A DNA stretch of 64,000 nt from Eubacteriaceae bacterium (GCA_902362455.1 CABIWJ010000011.1:1-64000), one strand, 5' to 3'; positions 17,188 through 26,082 are shown, counted from the first letter of the stretch. Notes: generated by a model not told the origin, from the sequence alone. Numbers and translations are program-made.

Positions 17188-17463
17188 ATGGATAACTATA
17201 ATAACATATCAGGAATTTCACCTGAAAAACTCAATCTTTTATCAGAAATTATAAGGCAGTCAGAAAATGTATCTTCCGAAAATCTCATACCATTTTTTCT
17301 GAATGCTGCCGCAACTGCCAATGCTAAAGGAATTAATTTCTCAGATGCCGAAACTGATGTTATAATAAATGCCTTAAAAACAAATATGACTAAAGAGCAG
17401 ATATCTAAATTAGATACCGTTAGAAAATTAGCAAAAATTATATCATCGAATCGTGCAGGCTGA
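17188..17463 (+). CDS. Uncharacterised 91-residue helical protein
   Basis: A small soluble protein of mostly amphipathic helices: ISPEKLNLLSEIIRQ, then LIPFFLNAAATANAKGINFSD, then ETDVIINALKTNMTKEQISK. An upstream in-frame ATG at 17173 overlaps the GGAG, so the ATG at 17188 (nine bases after GGAG) is chosen. It begins 24 bases after the previous gene and is likely cotranscribed. The PEK/KEQ-type helix starts echo the repeat units of its neighbour. No function can be assigned. Confidence 0.6.
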   Translation: MDNYNNISGISPEKLNLLSEIIRQSENVSSENLIPFFLNAAATANAKGINFSDAETDVIINALKTNMTKEQISKLDTVRKLAKIISSNRAG

Positions 17464-17495
17464 TTTCCTGCACAATTTGATTCTTACGTACTATG

Positions 17496-17566
17496 AAAAT
17501 TCGTTGAAATTGTTCTGGTAAGCAAAAACGCTCCGCAAGGATTGCACTGCGTCGGAGCAGAAAATG
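17496..17566 (+). repeat. Dispersed repeat, copy A (3' side of the thi operon)
   Basis: About 70 bases that match copy B (21351-21423, opposite strand) at roughly 60 positions. It starts with TTCGTTGAAATTGT, continues CTGGTAAGCAAAAA and ends with a GC-rich hairpin (GCTCCG...CGGAGC). Copies A and B are inverted relative to each other and bracket the whole thiS-F-G-H-E operon. Confidence 0.75.
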
Positions 17567-17591
17567 TTTCTATCGTAATCCGCCGCAGGCG

Positions 17592-17617
17592 AAGAATGTC
17601 GCAGGCGACATTCTTTA
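17592..17617 (+). terminator. Terminator between convergent genes
   Basis: AAGAATGTCGC (17592-17602) and GCGACATTCTT (17605-17615) form an 11-bp near-perfect palindrome with a T-rich tail on the plus strand. It ends the 16567-17463 transcript and may also act on thiE from the other side. A small CGCC/GGCG hairpin lies just before it. Confidence 0.7.
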
Positions 17618-17657
17618 TTCTAAATTAATTGTTCAAAATCAATTAATACTGAAACAG

Positions 17658-18380
17658 TCAGTGAAAATACTCAGACATCATACATACACCACTTGCCCCG
17701 GCATTTATCACTTCTTTCATATTATCTTTATTAATCCCGCCAACTCCGTACACTGGTATATCTGTCGATTTACAAATATTTTCAATAAAATCAAGTCCTC
17801 GCGGTACTTTACCTTTCTTACATTCAGTATTAAATATATGTCCTGCAATATAATAATCAGGTTTAAATCTGCATGTTTTCTCTATATCATTTATGGAGTG
17901 AATGGATATTCCAAATATTTCTATCTCTTTTTGTATATAATTAATAATATTATTAATCTCTGTATTGCTAACCCCGGTATAAATATTATTAATATTTTTA
18001 TCAGCAATATCGTTTCTGATACTATTAAAACTGCTATTTCGATTACCAAAATCAGATGTTTCCAGCTTATCTAATGTATAAACCGGCATATGTACATTTC
18101 TGCATCCTGTATTATTAATTATTTCAAATAATTCAAAGGTATTTTGTACATTTCCAAGGTTCATAATTATTTTCGTCTGCGTATCAGGAAATATATTATG
18201 TATATGAAGTTGAATATCATTTACAAATTTTATATATTCTTGTATCGATAAATCTTTTTCTCTTATAATAATGTATCTCACATTATCTTCTAATGCGGTA
18301 TCGATAGCTTCATCAAATGAACGATTCCTACAAAGTTTTCTGTTTGTGATAGCAATTATATTATTCATAGTATCAGACAT
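17658..18380 (-). CDS. thiE: Thiamine phosphate synthase / TenI-like protein
   Basis: A TIM-barrel protein of about 240 residues. ThiE joins hydroxymethylpyrimidine diphosphate to thiazole phosphate, while TenI-type relatives aromatise the thiazole. The C-terminal phosphate-binding region VYGVGGINKDNMKEVINAGASGVCMMS is well conserved. The N-terminal half is divergent and Asn-rich. The canonical pyrophosphate-binding motif is hard to see, so TenI-like thiazole tautomerase is a real alternative. It overlaps the end of thiH. The ATG at 18380 is chosen; a GTG at 18392 and an ATG at 18368 are also possible. It is the last gene of the operon. Confidence 0.75.
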   Translation of the reverse strand: MSDTMNNIIAITNRKLCRNRSFDEAIDTALEDNVRYIIIREKDLSIQEYIKFVNDIQLHIHNIFPDTQTKIIMNLGNVQNTFELFEIINNTGCRNVHMPVYTLDKLETSDFGNRNSSFNSIRNDIADKNINNIYTGVSNTEINNIINYIQKEIEIFGISIHSINDIEKTCRFKPDYYIAGHIFNTECKKGKVPRGLDFIENICKSTDIPVYGVGGINKDNMKEVINAGASGVCMMSEYFH

Positions 18381-19545
18381 AAATATATTCACTCATTACA
18401 GGTGTAAGTCCCTGTTTTTTTATTGCATTATATACCTCACTTACTGAACGTGAGTCAGAGATTTCAAACTGTTCATCACCTTTTTTCTCTTCTCCATGTC
18501 CGCCTACGCCTACTCCCACCCCTGCTGAAATCTTTGTTGCGGCAATATTTATTATATTATTTCTGAATCTTTCACACTCTCTTGTTGATATTGTTATGCT
18601 TGCAAATGGCATAAACAATCTGTAGGCACAGATTATCTGTAAAAGCTGTGGCTCATGGACATCTTTAGGATTAATCTTATCATTATTAATTATAGGCCTG
18701 AGTCTCGGACACGAAAATGCTATCTCTGCATGAGGGTACTTCTTTTGGATAAGATATGCATGTATTCCTGTTGCAAATGCATCTTTTCTAAAATCATCAA
18801 GTCCTAATAACGCTGCAAAACCAACTCCTCTCATTCCACCCATTAATGCTCTTTCCTGTGCATTAACTCTATAAGGAAAAATTCGTTTATGTCCTGCAAG
18901 ATGTAATGTCTCATACTTATCAGAATTATATGTCTCCTGAAATACAGTGACATAATCAGCACCACATTTATGTAAATAAGCATATTCATCAGAATTCATC
19001 GGATATACTTCTAAGCCAACTAATTTAAAATATTTTCTTGCTATTTTACAGGCTTCTCCGATATATTTCACATTAGACATTTTCTTACTCTCACCGGTAA
19101 GTAAAAGTATTTCTTCTAATCCTGTATCTGCAATTGCTTTCATTTCCTTTTCTATTTCTTCGTAAGTAAGTTTCGCCCTATGTATCTTATTATGACAGTT
19201 AAAACCACAATAGATACAATAGTTTTCACAATAATTTGCTATGTATAATGGCGTAAACATATATATGGAATTTCCGAAATGTTTTCTCGTTTCTATCTGG
19301 GCTTTTCTAGCCATCTCTTCTATATATCCAGATGCAGCAGGTGATAATAATGCCGCAAAATCTTCTGCACTAAGAACCTCTTTACTGAGTGCTTCTAAAA
19401 CATCGTCCTTAGTATATTCATCCGGATTGTATGCATTCATTTTGTTAATTACTTCATCAGCAATGCCAGAATCTATCACTTCCATATCAGGAAGATAATC
19501 CATATGATTAATTCGGTTTTCTTTTCTATTTTCTGCTATTTCCAT
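18373..19545 (-). CDS. thiH: 2-iminoacetate synthase (radical SAM)
   Basis: A 390-residue radical-SAM lyase that cleaves tyrosine to give dehydroglycine for thiazole assembly, the anaerobic alternative to the oxidase ThiO. The 4Fe-4S motif is C106, C110 and C113 in NYCENYCIYCGFNC. The length and the later GVGVGGHGEE region match ThiH. It follows thiG but is preceded by a 70-base dispersed RNA element (19550-19616) that supplies its GAGG ribosome-binding site. That placement inside an operon suggests separate translational control. Confidence 0.95.
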   Translation of the reverse strand: MEIAENRKENRINHMDYLPDMEVIDSGIADEVINKMNAYNPDEYTKDDVLEALSKEVLSAEDFAALLSPAASGYIEEMARKAQIETRKHFGNSIYMFTPLYIANYCENYCIYCGFNCHNKIHRAKLTYEEIEKEMKAIADTGLEEILLLTGESKKMSNVKYIGEACKIARKYFKLVGLEVYPMNSDEYAYLHKCGADYVTVFQETYNSDKYETLHLAGHKRIFPYRVNAQERALMGGMRGVGFAALLGLDDFRKDAFATGIHAYLIQKKYPHAEIAFSCPRLRPIINNDKINPKDVHEPQLLQIICAYRLFMPFASITISTRECERFRNNIINIAATKISAGVGVGVGGHGEEKKGDEQFEISDSRSVSEVYNAIKKQGLTPVMSEYIYV

Positions 19546-19549
19546 ATTT

Positions 19550-19616
19550 CCTCATTTCTGAGCGATTTCTCTTCTGCCATAAGTGCTATTTATTTTCGCT
19601 CCGAAACAAATAGCTA
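19550..19616 (-). repeat. Dispersed 5'-UTR element, short copy before thiH
   Basis: On the minus strand it reads GCTATTTGTTTCGGAGCGAA, then a strand closing the GCTATTT/AAATAGC hairpin, TTATGGCAGAAGAGAAAT, and CGCTCAGAAATGAGG just before the thiH start. It matches the elements before nrdD (57721-57864) and the ABC ATPase (63770-63914) but lacks their internal third hairpin. The loop TTTCGGAGCG can pair with the downstream CGCTCAGAAA apart from one mismatch. Confidence 0.7.
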
Positions 19617-19640
19617 TGTACAAAATACTCGTATCGAAGA

Positions 19641-20426
19641 TTATTTTTCTAAAAATCCTGTAAGTGGTGATGATGCCTCCGAACCACTGTTTAACACACG
19701 ACCAGTCTTGGCTAAATATGCACTTCTTCCGGCTTCAATGGCTTTTCTGAATGCTTCAGCCATTAAAGGAATGTTTTTAGCTGTAGCAATTGCCGTATTA
19801 GACATTATCGCAGCAGCTCCCATCTCCATAGCTTCGCATGCCTGCGATGGCTTGCCTATTCCAGCATCTACTATTATTGGTAAATCAATTTCGTCAATTA
19901 GTATCTGTATAAAATCTTTTGTACAAAGTCCTCTGTTTGTTCCAATAGGTGCTGCAAGTGGCATAATTGAAGCAGCACCCGAATCTCTTAATGCTCTTGC
20001 AACATTTAAGTCCGGATACATATAAGGCATAACTACAAAACCATCTTTCACAAGTATTTCGGTTGCCTTGATTGTCTCATAATTATCAGGCAATAAATAC
20101 TTTGTATCTTTCATTATTTCTATCTTGATAAAATCACCACAACCTAATTCTCTTGCAAGTCTTGCTATTCTTACGGCTTCATCAGCATTTCTTGCTCCTG
20201 ATGTATTAGGAAGAAGTGTTACATTTTCTGGTATATAATCAAGTATATTTTCCATACTTGTACTATTAGCTCTTCTAAGTGCTAATGTAATTATCTCAGC
20301 TTTCGCATTCTCAACTGCTGACTTAATAAGTTCTAGCGAATACTTTCCTGAACCTAAGATGAATCGTGAATTAAACGAATGACCTCCGATTACTAATTTA
20401 TCATTTTCTTTTTCTGATATTGTCAT
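19641..20426 (-). CDS. thiG: Thiazole synthase
   Basis: A 261-residue TIM-barrel enzyme that builds the thiazole phosphate ring from deoxyxylulose 5-phosphate, ThiS thiocarboxylate and dehydroglycine. Recognisable segments are [19 protein letters not shown] at the start, the Schiff-base Lys region [16 protein letters not shown], and the phosphate-binding [20 protein letters not shown]. The deoxyxylulose substrate is made by dxs at 39232-41097. Confidence 0.95.
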   Translation of the reverse strand: MTISEKENDKLVIGGHSFNSRFILGSGKYSLELIKSAVENAKAEIITLALRRANSTSMENILDYIPENVTLLPNTSGARNADEAVRIARLARELGCGDFIKIEIMKDTKYLLPDNYETIKATEILVKDGFVVMPYMYPDLNVARALRDSGAASIMPLAAPIGTNRGLCTKDFIQILIDEIDLPIIVDAGIGKPSQACEAMEMGAAAIMSNTAIATAKNIPLMAEAFRKAIEAGRSAYLAKTGRVLNSGSEASSPLTGFLEK

Positions 20427-20512
20427 TTTTCCACATAATCTGATTAGTTTTATCTATCAGATTCCTTTCTTAATTCATTTTTATATAAACTTTTATTTAC
20501 ACTTTTTTAAAA

Positions 20513-21160
20513 TTATAAATCAACCTTGCCATCTGACAGAATCAGATTAGCTACGACATTTGCCTGATGCATAGCACAGGCACTCACCCGTGGAGACATA
20601 AGTGTTCCTTCAATTTCAATACCATTTTCTAAGTCACCACAGATATATAACCTATCTCCAAACTGTCTGGTTCTGATAAGATTAACGCTTTTTATACCTG
20701 CCATACCATTTCCGGAGATTATGATTTTATCTTCCGACTTTGATAATATTTCATCAATTATTTCAGATTTAGTCTCGCCTTTATCAAAGGCTTCACAGAT
20801 TATCTTATAATCTCCTAGAATTTCTAGCACATTTTTTCTTGTAATCCTGGTATTTATAGTATTAACCTTAAGATATGGATTGATTTCTGATATTTCTTCT
20901 TTAATACATTCTGTCTTATATCTTCCGATGTGTTCTAATCTGTAATTCTGTCTGAATATATTTGTGATATCCACAACATCGAAATCTACCAGAAGCATTT
21001 CACCAATCCCCATTCTTGCACACGCTATAGCAATATTAGAACCTAATCCACCCAATCCCATAATTGCAACTTTTGAATTAGTTAACTTAGCCTGTCCCTC
21101 TTTAGTGTGCCTAATCTCAAGTGCTTTTTTTATCTCTTCTCTTGTAATTATATCAGCCAC
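20513..21160 (-). CDS. thiF: ThiS adenylyltransferase
   Basis: A 215-residue E1-like enzyme that adenylates the C-terminus of ThiS. The nucleotide loop GLGGLGSNIA (35-44) and the metal-site Asp in LLVDFDVVD are present. It is a short ThiF without the C-terminal zinc-Cys segment common in longer members. The annotated start is GTG at 21160, overlapping the thiS stop. GGAG lies directly against this GTG, however, while an in-frame ATA or ATT a few codons on would be better spaced, so the true start is uncertain. Confidence 0.92.
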   Translation of the reverse strand: MADIITREEIKKALEIRHTKEGQAKLTNSKVAIMGLGGLGSNIAIACARMGIGEMLLVDFDVVDITNIFRQNYRLEHIGRYKTECIKEEISEINPYLKVNTINTRITRKNVLEILGDYKIICEAFDKGETKSEIIDEILSKSEDKIIISGNGMAGIKSVNLIRTRQFGDRLYICGDLENGIEIEGTLMSPRVSACAMHQANVVANLILSDGKVDL

Positions 21161-21344
21161 CTCCTACAAACGTCACTACTTCTATTACATCATCAGCACC
21201 TGGAACATATTTACCATACATATTCTTCGGTATTATGTTCCCATTACATTCAACTGCTACATATTTTATTTTATAGCCATTATCTGTTAATAATTCTTCA
21301 ATATTCTTATATGTGGCAGCAGTTATTTTTCCATTTATTTTCAT
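21153..21344 (-). CDS. thiS: Sulfur carrier protein ThiS
   Basis: A 63-residue beta-grasp protein ending FVGGG. The C-terminal Gly-Gly is adenylated by ThiF and converted to the thiocarboxylate used by ThiG. A longer in-frame reading reaches upstream into a repeat and is not credible. The ATG at 21344 has GAGG six bases away. It is the first gene of thiS-F-G-H-E. The leader carries three hairpins rather than a recognisable TPP riboswitch. Confidence 0.93.
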   Translation of the reverse strand: MKINGKITAATYKNIEELLTDNGYKIKYVAVECNGNIIPKNMYGKYVPGADDVIEVVTFVGGG

Positions 21345-21350
21345 AATAAT

Positions 21351-21423
21351 CCTCATTTCTGCTCCGCCGCAGTGTGATCTTCGCGGAGCTTTTTTGCTTA
21401 CCAGGACAATTTCAACGAAATTT
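21351..21423 (-). repeat. Dispersed repeat, copy B (leader of thiS)
   Basis: This is the partner of copy A (17496-17566), on the opposite strand, and reads into thiS. On the minus strand it starts TTTCGTTGAAATTGTCCTGG and ends with the hairpin GCTCCGC...GCGGAGC, then AGAAATGAGG, which is the thiS ribosome-binding site. Confidence 0.75.
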
Positions 21424-21483
21424 CCTGGTAAGCAAAAAAGCCACACAAAAAGATACACCCAAGGTGGTGTACCCCTTCGTGTG
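21361..21483 (-). promoter_or_regulatory. Structured leader of the thi operon
   Basis: Three hairpins occur in order on the minus strand. The first (21442-21483) pairs two 18-base arms completely if G-U pairs are counted, and U6 follows, so it is an intrinsic terminator. That U-tract is also part of the 5' arm of the second hairpin, a perfect 17-bp stem (21389-21405 with 21424-21440). The third is GCTCCGC/GCGGAGC (about 21361-21389). The wobble pairs exist only in the minus-strand RNA, which shows which strand is selected. A transcription-attenuation device is inferred. Confidence 0.65.
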
Positions 21484-21507
21484 ACTTTTGTCTGCACTCT
21501 GTGTGTT

Positions 21508-21536
21508 AAGATAGCATAATATTTTATATAAGTCAA
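21508..21536 (-). promoter_or_regulatory. Promoter of the thi operon
   Basis: On the minus strand TTGACT (21531-21536), 17 bp, TATCTT (21508-21513). It lies about 25 bases before the first leader hairpin and 165 bases before thiS. Confidence 0.65.
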
Positions 21537-21567
21537 TATATAATAAGTCATATTTTTATTTTTATAT

Positions 21568-23358
21568 TTATATCTCTCTAGTAATTCTATCTAAGAATTC
21601 TTTCTCTTTACTGTCTAAAAATGGAGAAATTATTTTATTGACATTTTTGTGATAGTCATTTAAGAGCATTTTCTCATGCTCATCTAACATATCAATATTA
21701 ATTGCGTTTATGTCAAATGGTACTATTGTCAGGGTTTCAAATTCCATAAAACGTCCAAAATCATTTTTTTCTCTTTCTTTACATACAATCATATTCTCAA
21801 GTCGTATTCCGTATTTACCTGTTATATATACACCTGGCTCGTTAGATGTAATCATACCTGGTTCAATGACGGCACTCAGATTCTTACCTTTTCCAAGTCT
21901 CCATCTGATATTATTAGGTCCCTCATGTACATTCATAAGATATCCCACACCATGTCCTGTTCCATGATTGTAGTCAAGTCCTTTACGCCATAATGCACTT
22001 CTGGCAAGAATATCTAAGTTTGCACCCGTAAGCCCATATAGGAATTTCGCATCTCCAAGAGCTAAATTACCTTTAAGGACGAGTGTATAATTATCTTTTT
22101 CTTCTTTCGTAAGTTCTCCACAGGCTAGGGTTCTCGTAATATCAGTTGTTCCTTCAAGATAATGAGCACCTGTATCTATAAGAACAAATGATTTATCCTG
22201 CAATTCTATGTTTGATGCCTCATCAGGCGAATAATGTACGATTGCACCATGACTTCCATAAGCCAGAATAGCCTCAAAACTCTCTTCAATGAAGCCTTCC
22301 ATCTTTGAACGTTCCTCTAGTAATTTGTTCGCTATATCTAACTCAGTAATGCCTTTACTGATATTTTGATTAAACCAATATAAGAATTTGACATATGCAA
22401 TTCCGTCCTTAATATGTGCTTTGGCTTCATTTAGGACTTCTGTCTCATTTTTCATTGCCTTCATCTTAGTTGTCGGATTAACCATATTAAGAATCTTGCC
22501 TTTAAATAATTTCTTATATAACAGATAATTTATCTTATCAATGTCTGCAAGTATAGGTCTGCCTTTAGATATCAATATCATCTTAGGTAAATCATTATAT
22601 ATTTCATTATAATCCTTAATTTCAACATTTATCCCTTTAAGATATTCACTTATTTTAGAGACAGAACACTGATTGCAATAAAGTGTTATCTTACTGTCAG
22701 TTACTGTAAGATAGCTTAATAATAATGGACTATATTCTATATCATTTGCACGAATATTTAAAAGCCATGCTATATCATCCAAAGTTGTTATAATATGTCC
22801 ATATACATTTAATTCTGACATTCTGTCTCGCAATCTTTCTATCTTAGATACAGCACTTTCACCACTGTATTCTTCATCAAGTATAAATGCATCAGAACCC
22901 GGAAGTTCAGGTCTGTCCTGCCATATCTCGGCTGATAGATCTACATCTGATACAATACGTACTACTTTACCACAATTCTCAATCTTTCTTCTAAGATTAA
23001 TGACAGATGAAGCAACCATACATCTTCCGTCAAAGCCAAGAATCATATCATCTTCTAATCTGCTGAGCATAAACTCGTCAATTGTAGGAACACCCTCCAT
23101 TTCCGCTCTGTATAAAACAATCTCACTGTCTTTTAATTCATCTTCTGCCTGCAGAAAATATCTGCCGTCAGTCCAAAGTCCTGCTTCATTCATTGTTACA
23201 ATTAATGTTCCGGCTGAACCTGTAAAACCTGAAATGTATTCCCTTACTTTAAAATAATCACCTACAAATTCTGAACTGTGATAATCATCAGTAGGAATGT
23301 AATATATATCGATGTCGTGTTTTCTCATAACATCTCTTAATTCTTTGATTCTATCCAT
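21568..23358 (-). CDS. Xaa-Pro aminopeptidase (M24B family)
   Basis: A 596-residue cytoplasmic metallopeptidase that removes N-terminal residues preceding proline. Two creatinase-like N-terminal domains (about 1-300) precede a pita-bread catalytic domain. The metal ligands are visible: two Asp in LIDTGAHYLEGTTDITRTL, His in HGTGHGVGYLMNVHEG, Glu in TSNEPGVY and Glu in GIRLENM. Length matches the three-domain eukaryote-like members. It is separated from thiS by the thi promoter region and reads on the same strand. The next gene upstream is an alpha-amylase with a 20-base gap, so they may be cotranscribed. Confidence 0.93.
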   Translation of the reverse strand: MDRIKELRDVMRKHDIDIYYIPTDDYHSSEFVGDYFKVREYISGFTGSAGTLIVTMNEAGLWTDGRYFLQAEDELKDSEIVLYRAEMEGVPTIDEFMLSRLEDDMILGFDGRCMVASSVINLRRKIENCGKVVRIVSDVDLSAEIWQDRPELPGSDAFILDEEYSGESAVSKIERLRDRMSELNVYGHIITTLDDIAWLLNIRANDIEYSPLLLSYLTVTDSKITLYCNQCSVSKISEYLKGINVEIKDYNEIYNDLPKMILISKGRPILADIDKINYLLYKKLFKGKILNMVNPTTKMKAMKNETEVLNEAKAHIKDGIAYVKFLYWFNQNISKGITELDIANKLLEERSKMEGFIEESFEAILAYGSHGAIVHYSPDEASNIELQDKSFVLIDTGAHYLEGTTDITRTLACGELTKEEKDNYTLVLKGNLALGDAKFLYGLTGANLDILARSALWRKGLDYNHGTGHGVGYLMNVHEGPNNIRWRLGKGKNLSAVIEPGMITSNEPGVYITGKYGIRLENMIVCKEREKNDFGRFMEFETLTIVPFDINAINIDMLDEHEKMLLNDYHKNVNKIISPFLDSKEKEFLDRITREI

Positions 23359-23378
23359 TTATTTCGCCACCATCTTGT

Positions 23379-24974
23379 TTATTCCATCATTTCAGAAGTA
23401 TTTTCTTCTAAATGTTTATAATTACTTCCATAGAAAGTCTCTGGTTCTGTTCCGTTAACAACTTCAGCATATGCAGATACTTCGTGTTCATCGACAAATA
23501 GTTCTTCACTTCTTGCATCAACAGTTTGTCCAATTTTCAAACGGTATACAGAAACTGAACCATCATTAACCTTGAATGTTCCGAAGCCATCTTCATCAAT
23601 TACTACATTTTCAGCTATATTTCTAAGTGCATCTACAAATGTAAGTCCTGCAAAATGTTTTCCGACATACATCTTCTTACTACCACCCTTTTCAACTGTC
23701 ATTAAAACTGCCAGACCTGAATTCTTATATTCATCGACACCTTCTAAAGTCCAGCCTACAATCTTATCATCATCAAAATAATCGTGTAATCTTCCGTAGG
23801 CATTATAGGTTCTTAATTTAAGCAAGGTTTTCAAATCTTTAACAGGCTTTATCTTATCATGTGGTATTCCGTAGAAATCACCATAGAATACACATGGATA
23901 TCCCTCATTTCGAAGTAAAATAAGTGAATACGCATGTGGTTTAAACCATTCAAGTACGAAAGACTCCAAAGCCTGACCATACTGTGTATCATGATTATCT
24001 ACAAAAGTGACTGATAAGTCAGGTCTTGAACTTAATAATGTGTTCTTAAGGATATATCTCATATCAAAATAACCATTACTTCTTGATGCATGATACATAT
24101 TAAAATGCAATGGAACATCAAATAATGAAAGTGTTGATTCAGTTTTCTCAATATATCTTTCCAGAATAGGTAATTCCGCATTCCAATATTCACCAACCGC
24201 AAATATCGGTTTATTAAATTCTTTTCTAAGGCTTGTCAGCCAATTCTTATAGAAATTGAAGTCAATATGCTTAACAGCATCTAATCTGAAGCCATCAACA
24301 CCAGTGAATTCAAAATACCATTTTCCCCATCTGTCTAATTCTTCTACCACTTCCTCGTCACTCATATCTAAGTCAACGCCCATAAGATAATCATAGTTAC
24401 CAAATTCACCATCAACATCACTATCCCATTCTTTACCAATGAATCTATAGATGCCATTTTCCTGACTTTTAGCATCATAGTCTGTTCCATGAAAATTCGT
24501 CCAGTCCCATTTGAAATTAGAATATTTACCATTTCGTCCCGGAAACGTGAATTTAGTCCATACAGTAATCTTTTTTTTACCCTGAATCTCTACATTTCTA
24601 TCATTTTCATCATAACCATATGCAAAGATACGCTCTTTTTCATCTGCACCCATTCGATGACCTAATACAACATCAGCTAACACTTCTATATTATTCTGTT
24701 GCAAAGTTCTAACAGCCTCAAGATACTCATCTTTAGTTCCGTATTTAGTAGGTATAGTGCTTTTCTGGTTAAATTCACCTAAATCATACAAGTCATAAAC
24801 TGCATATCCTACATCATTTATGCCACTTGCACCTTTATATGCCGGTGGTAACCATACCGATGTAATCCCGGCTGCTTTTAATACAGGAGCTTCTTTTGCT
24901 ACTCTCTTCCAATGTGATGCGTCAGGTTTTAAGTACCATTCAAAATCCTGCATCATCGTTTTATTTCTATCCAT
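23379..24974 (-). CDS. Cytoplasmic alpha-amylase (GH13)
   Basis: A 531-residue glycoside hydrolase without signal peptide, so probably acting on intracellular glycogen or imported dextrins. The GH13 conserved regions are all present: DVVLGHRMGA (101-110), GFRLDAVKH with nucleophile D232, VGEYWNAE with acid/base E262, and FVDNHDTQ with D329. A beta-sandwich C domain and a short acidic tail (about 490-531) follow. glgA lies about 3 kb upstream on the same strand, so synthesis and breakdown genes are close to each other. Confidence 0.93.
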   Translation of the reverse strand: MDRNKTMMQDFEWYLKPDASHWKRVAKEAPVLKAAGITSVWLPPAYKGASGINDVGYAVYDLYDLGEFNQKSTIPTKYGTKDEYLEAVRTLQQNNIEVLADVVLGHRMGADEKERIFAYGYDENDRNVEIQGKKKITVWTKFTFPGRNGKYSNFKWDWTNFHGTDYDAKSQENGIYRFIGKEWDSDVDGEFGNYDYLMGVDLDMSDEEVVEELDRWGKWYFEFTGVDGFRLDAVKHIDFNFYKNWLTSLRKEFNKPIFAVGEYWNAELPILERYIEKTESTLSLFDVPLHFNMYHASRSNGYFDMRYILKNTLLSSRPDLSVTFVDNHDTQYGQALESFVLEWFKPHAYSLILLRNEGYPCVFYGDFYGIPHDKIKPVKDLKTLLKLRTYNAYGRLHDYFDDDKIVGWTLEGVDEYKNSGLAVLMTVEKGGSKKMYVGKHFAGLTFVDALRNIAENVVIDEDGFGTFKVNDGSVSVYRLKIGQTVDARSEELFVDEHEVSAYAEVVNGTEPETFYGSNYKHLEENTSEMME

Positions 24975-25089
24975 AACGAAAACCTTTCTTTAAATCATTA
25001 TAATTTAATTCATATATAATCTGTTATTTAATAATTTTTTAATAAGCTACTAATGCATTATCGATTTCTTTATCAAATGACATAATGTA

Positions 25090-26082
25090 TTAATCCATAG
25101 GTCTTACTGAAACTTCGCCTGTAGACAGTTTTTCTATTCTTCCGTCACTGTGTTCGACTACAAGTGCCGCAGTATTATCATCAATATCTTTAACTAAAAG
25201 TTGTTCTTTTGGTTCTTTGTCTTTTATGTATACATATTTACCTATAAGCATTGATTTCTCTTTGTATTTATCCATAAATTTGTGTTTTTCTAAATGCTTG
25301 TAATATTTATATATATTTGACAATACTTCGGAAGTTATCCTTGAACGGAGATTTTCTATTTCATACTCTGCACCATCCATAAAACCTGCCGCTATATTTC
25401 TTATATCCTCCGGGAATTCATCTTTAGGTGTTTTTAAATTAATTCCAATTCCTAAAACTGCATAGTCAAGTTTACCATTCTCTAAGTTCAGTGATGCTTC
25501 TGTAAGAATACCGCATACCTTTTTACCATTGCAATACACATCATTAACCCATTTGATTTCTGTTTTGACATTAGTCAATTTCTCGATTGCTTCTGAAACA
25601 GCTACTGCGGCCATTGTTGTAATAAATAATGCTTCTGTTGATATAACCTCAGGTTTTAATAAAATACTCATATATATTCCACTATTCGATGGCGAATAGA
25701 AATTCCTGTTAAGTCTGCCTCTTCCATTAGTCTGTTCTTCTGCGACTAATATTTTCCATTCTTTTGCACCTTCTGAAGCCATCTTCTTGAGAACTGCATT
25801 AGTTGATGTTATTGTCTTATAGACTTCTATATCAGCTTTATCACGTAATTCCTTATTCAGATTTTTATTTATCTCTTCTCTTATAATAACATCGCTATTT
25901 TCTAACATACAATATCCCTTGTTATTTATTCCAACTATATTATAACCCTCTTTTGTAAGTGTCTTTACAGCTTTCCATACAGCACTTCTGCTAACATCTA
26001 ATTCTTTAGCTATTTCTTCTCCTGAGAAATGTTGTCCTTTATTATTTTCTAAAATTTTTAAAACGTTATCTTTTACACTCAT
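25090..26082 (-). CDS. birA: Biotin--[acetyl-CoA-carboxylase] ligase / biotin repressor
   Basis: A 330-residue bifunctional protein. Residues 1-65 form a winged helix (GEEIAKELDVSRSAVWKAVKTL). The ligase domain holds the biotinyl-AMP loop GRGRLNRNFYSP (about 116-127) and KWVNDVYCNGKKVCGIL. A C-terminal SH3-like domain closes it. It would activate biotin, attach it to carboxylase carriers, and repress biotin genes. No biotin synthesis or uptake gene is in this window. Confidence 0.94.
   Translation of the reverse strand: MSVKDNVLKILENNKGQHFSGEEIAKELDVSRSAVWKAVKTLTKEGYNIVGINNKGYCMLENSDVIIREEINKNLNKELRDKADIEVYKTITSTNAVLKKMASEGAKEWKILVAEEQTNGRGRLNRNFYSPSNSGIYMSILLKPEVISTEALFITTMAAVAVSEAIEKLTNVKTEIKWVNDVYCNGKKVCGILTEASLNLENGKLDYAVLGIGINLKTPKDEFPEDIRNIAAGFMDGAEYEIENLRSRITSEVLSNIYKYYKHLEKHKFMDKYKEKSMLIGKYVYIKDKEPKEQLLVKDIDDNTAALVVEHSDGRIEKLSTGEVSVRPMD

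Noticed and set aside
21345..21540. TPP riboswitch before thiS
   Set aside because: Looked for because of the operon's role; the conserved core sequences are absent and the leader folds as three simple hairpins.
21345..21551. Long N-terminal extension of ThiS
   Set aside because: It is translated from hairpins and repeat copy B. ThiS is complete from 21344, with an RBS.
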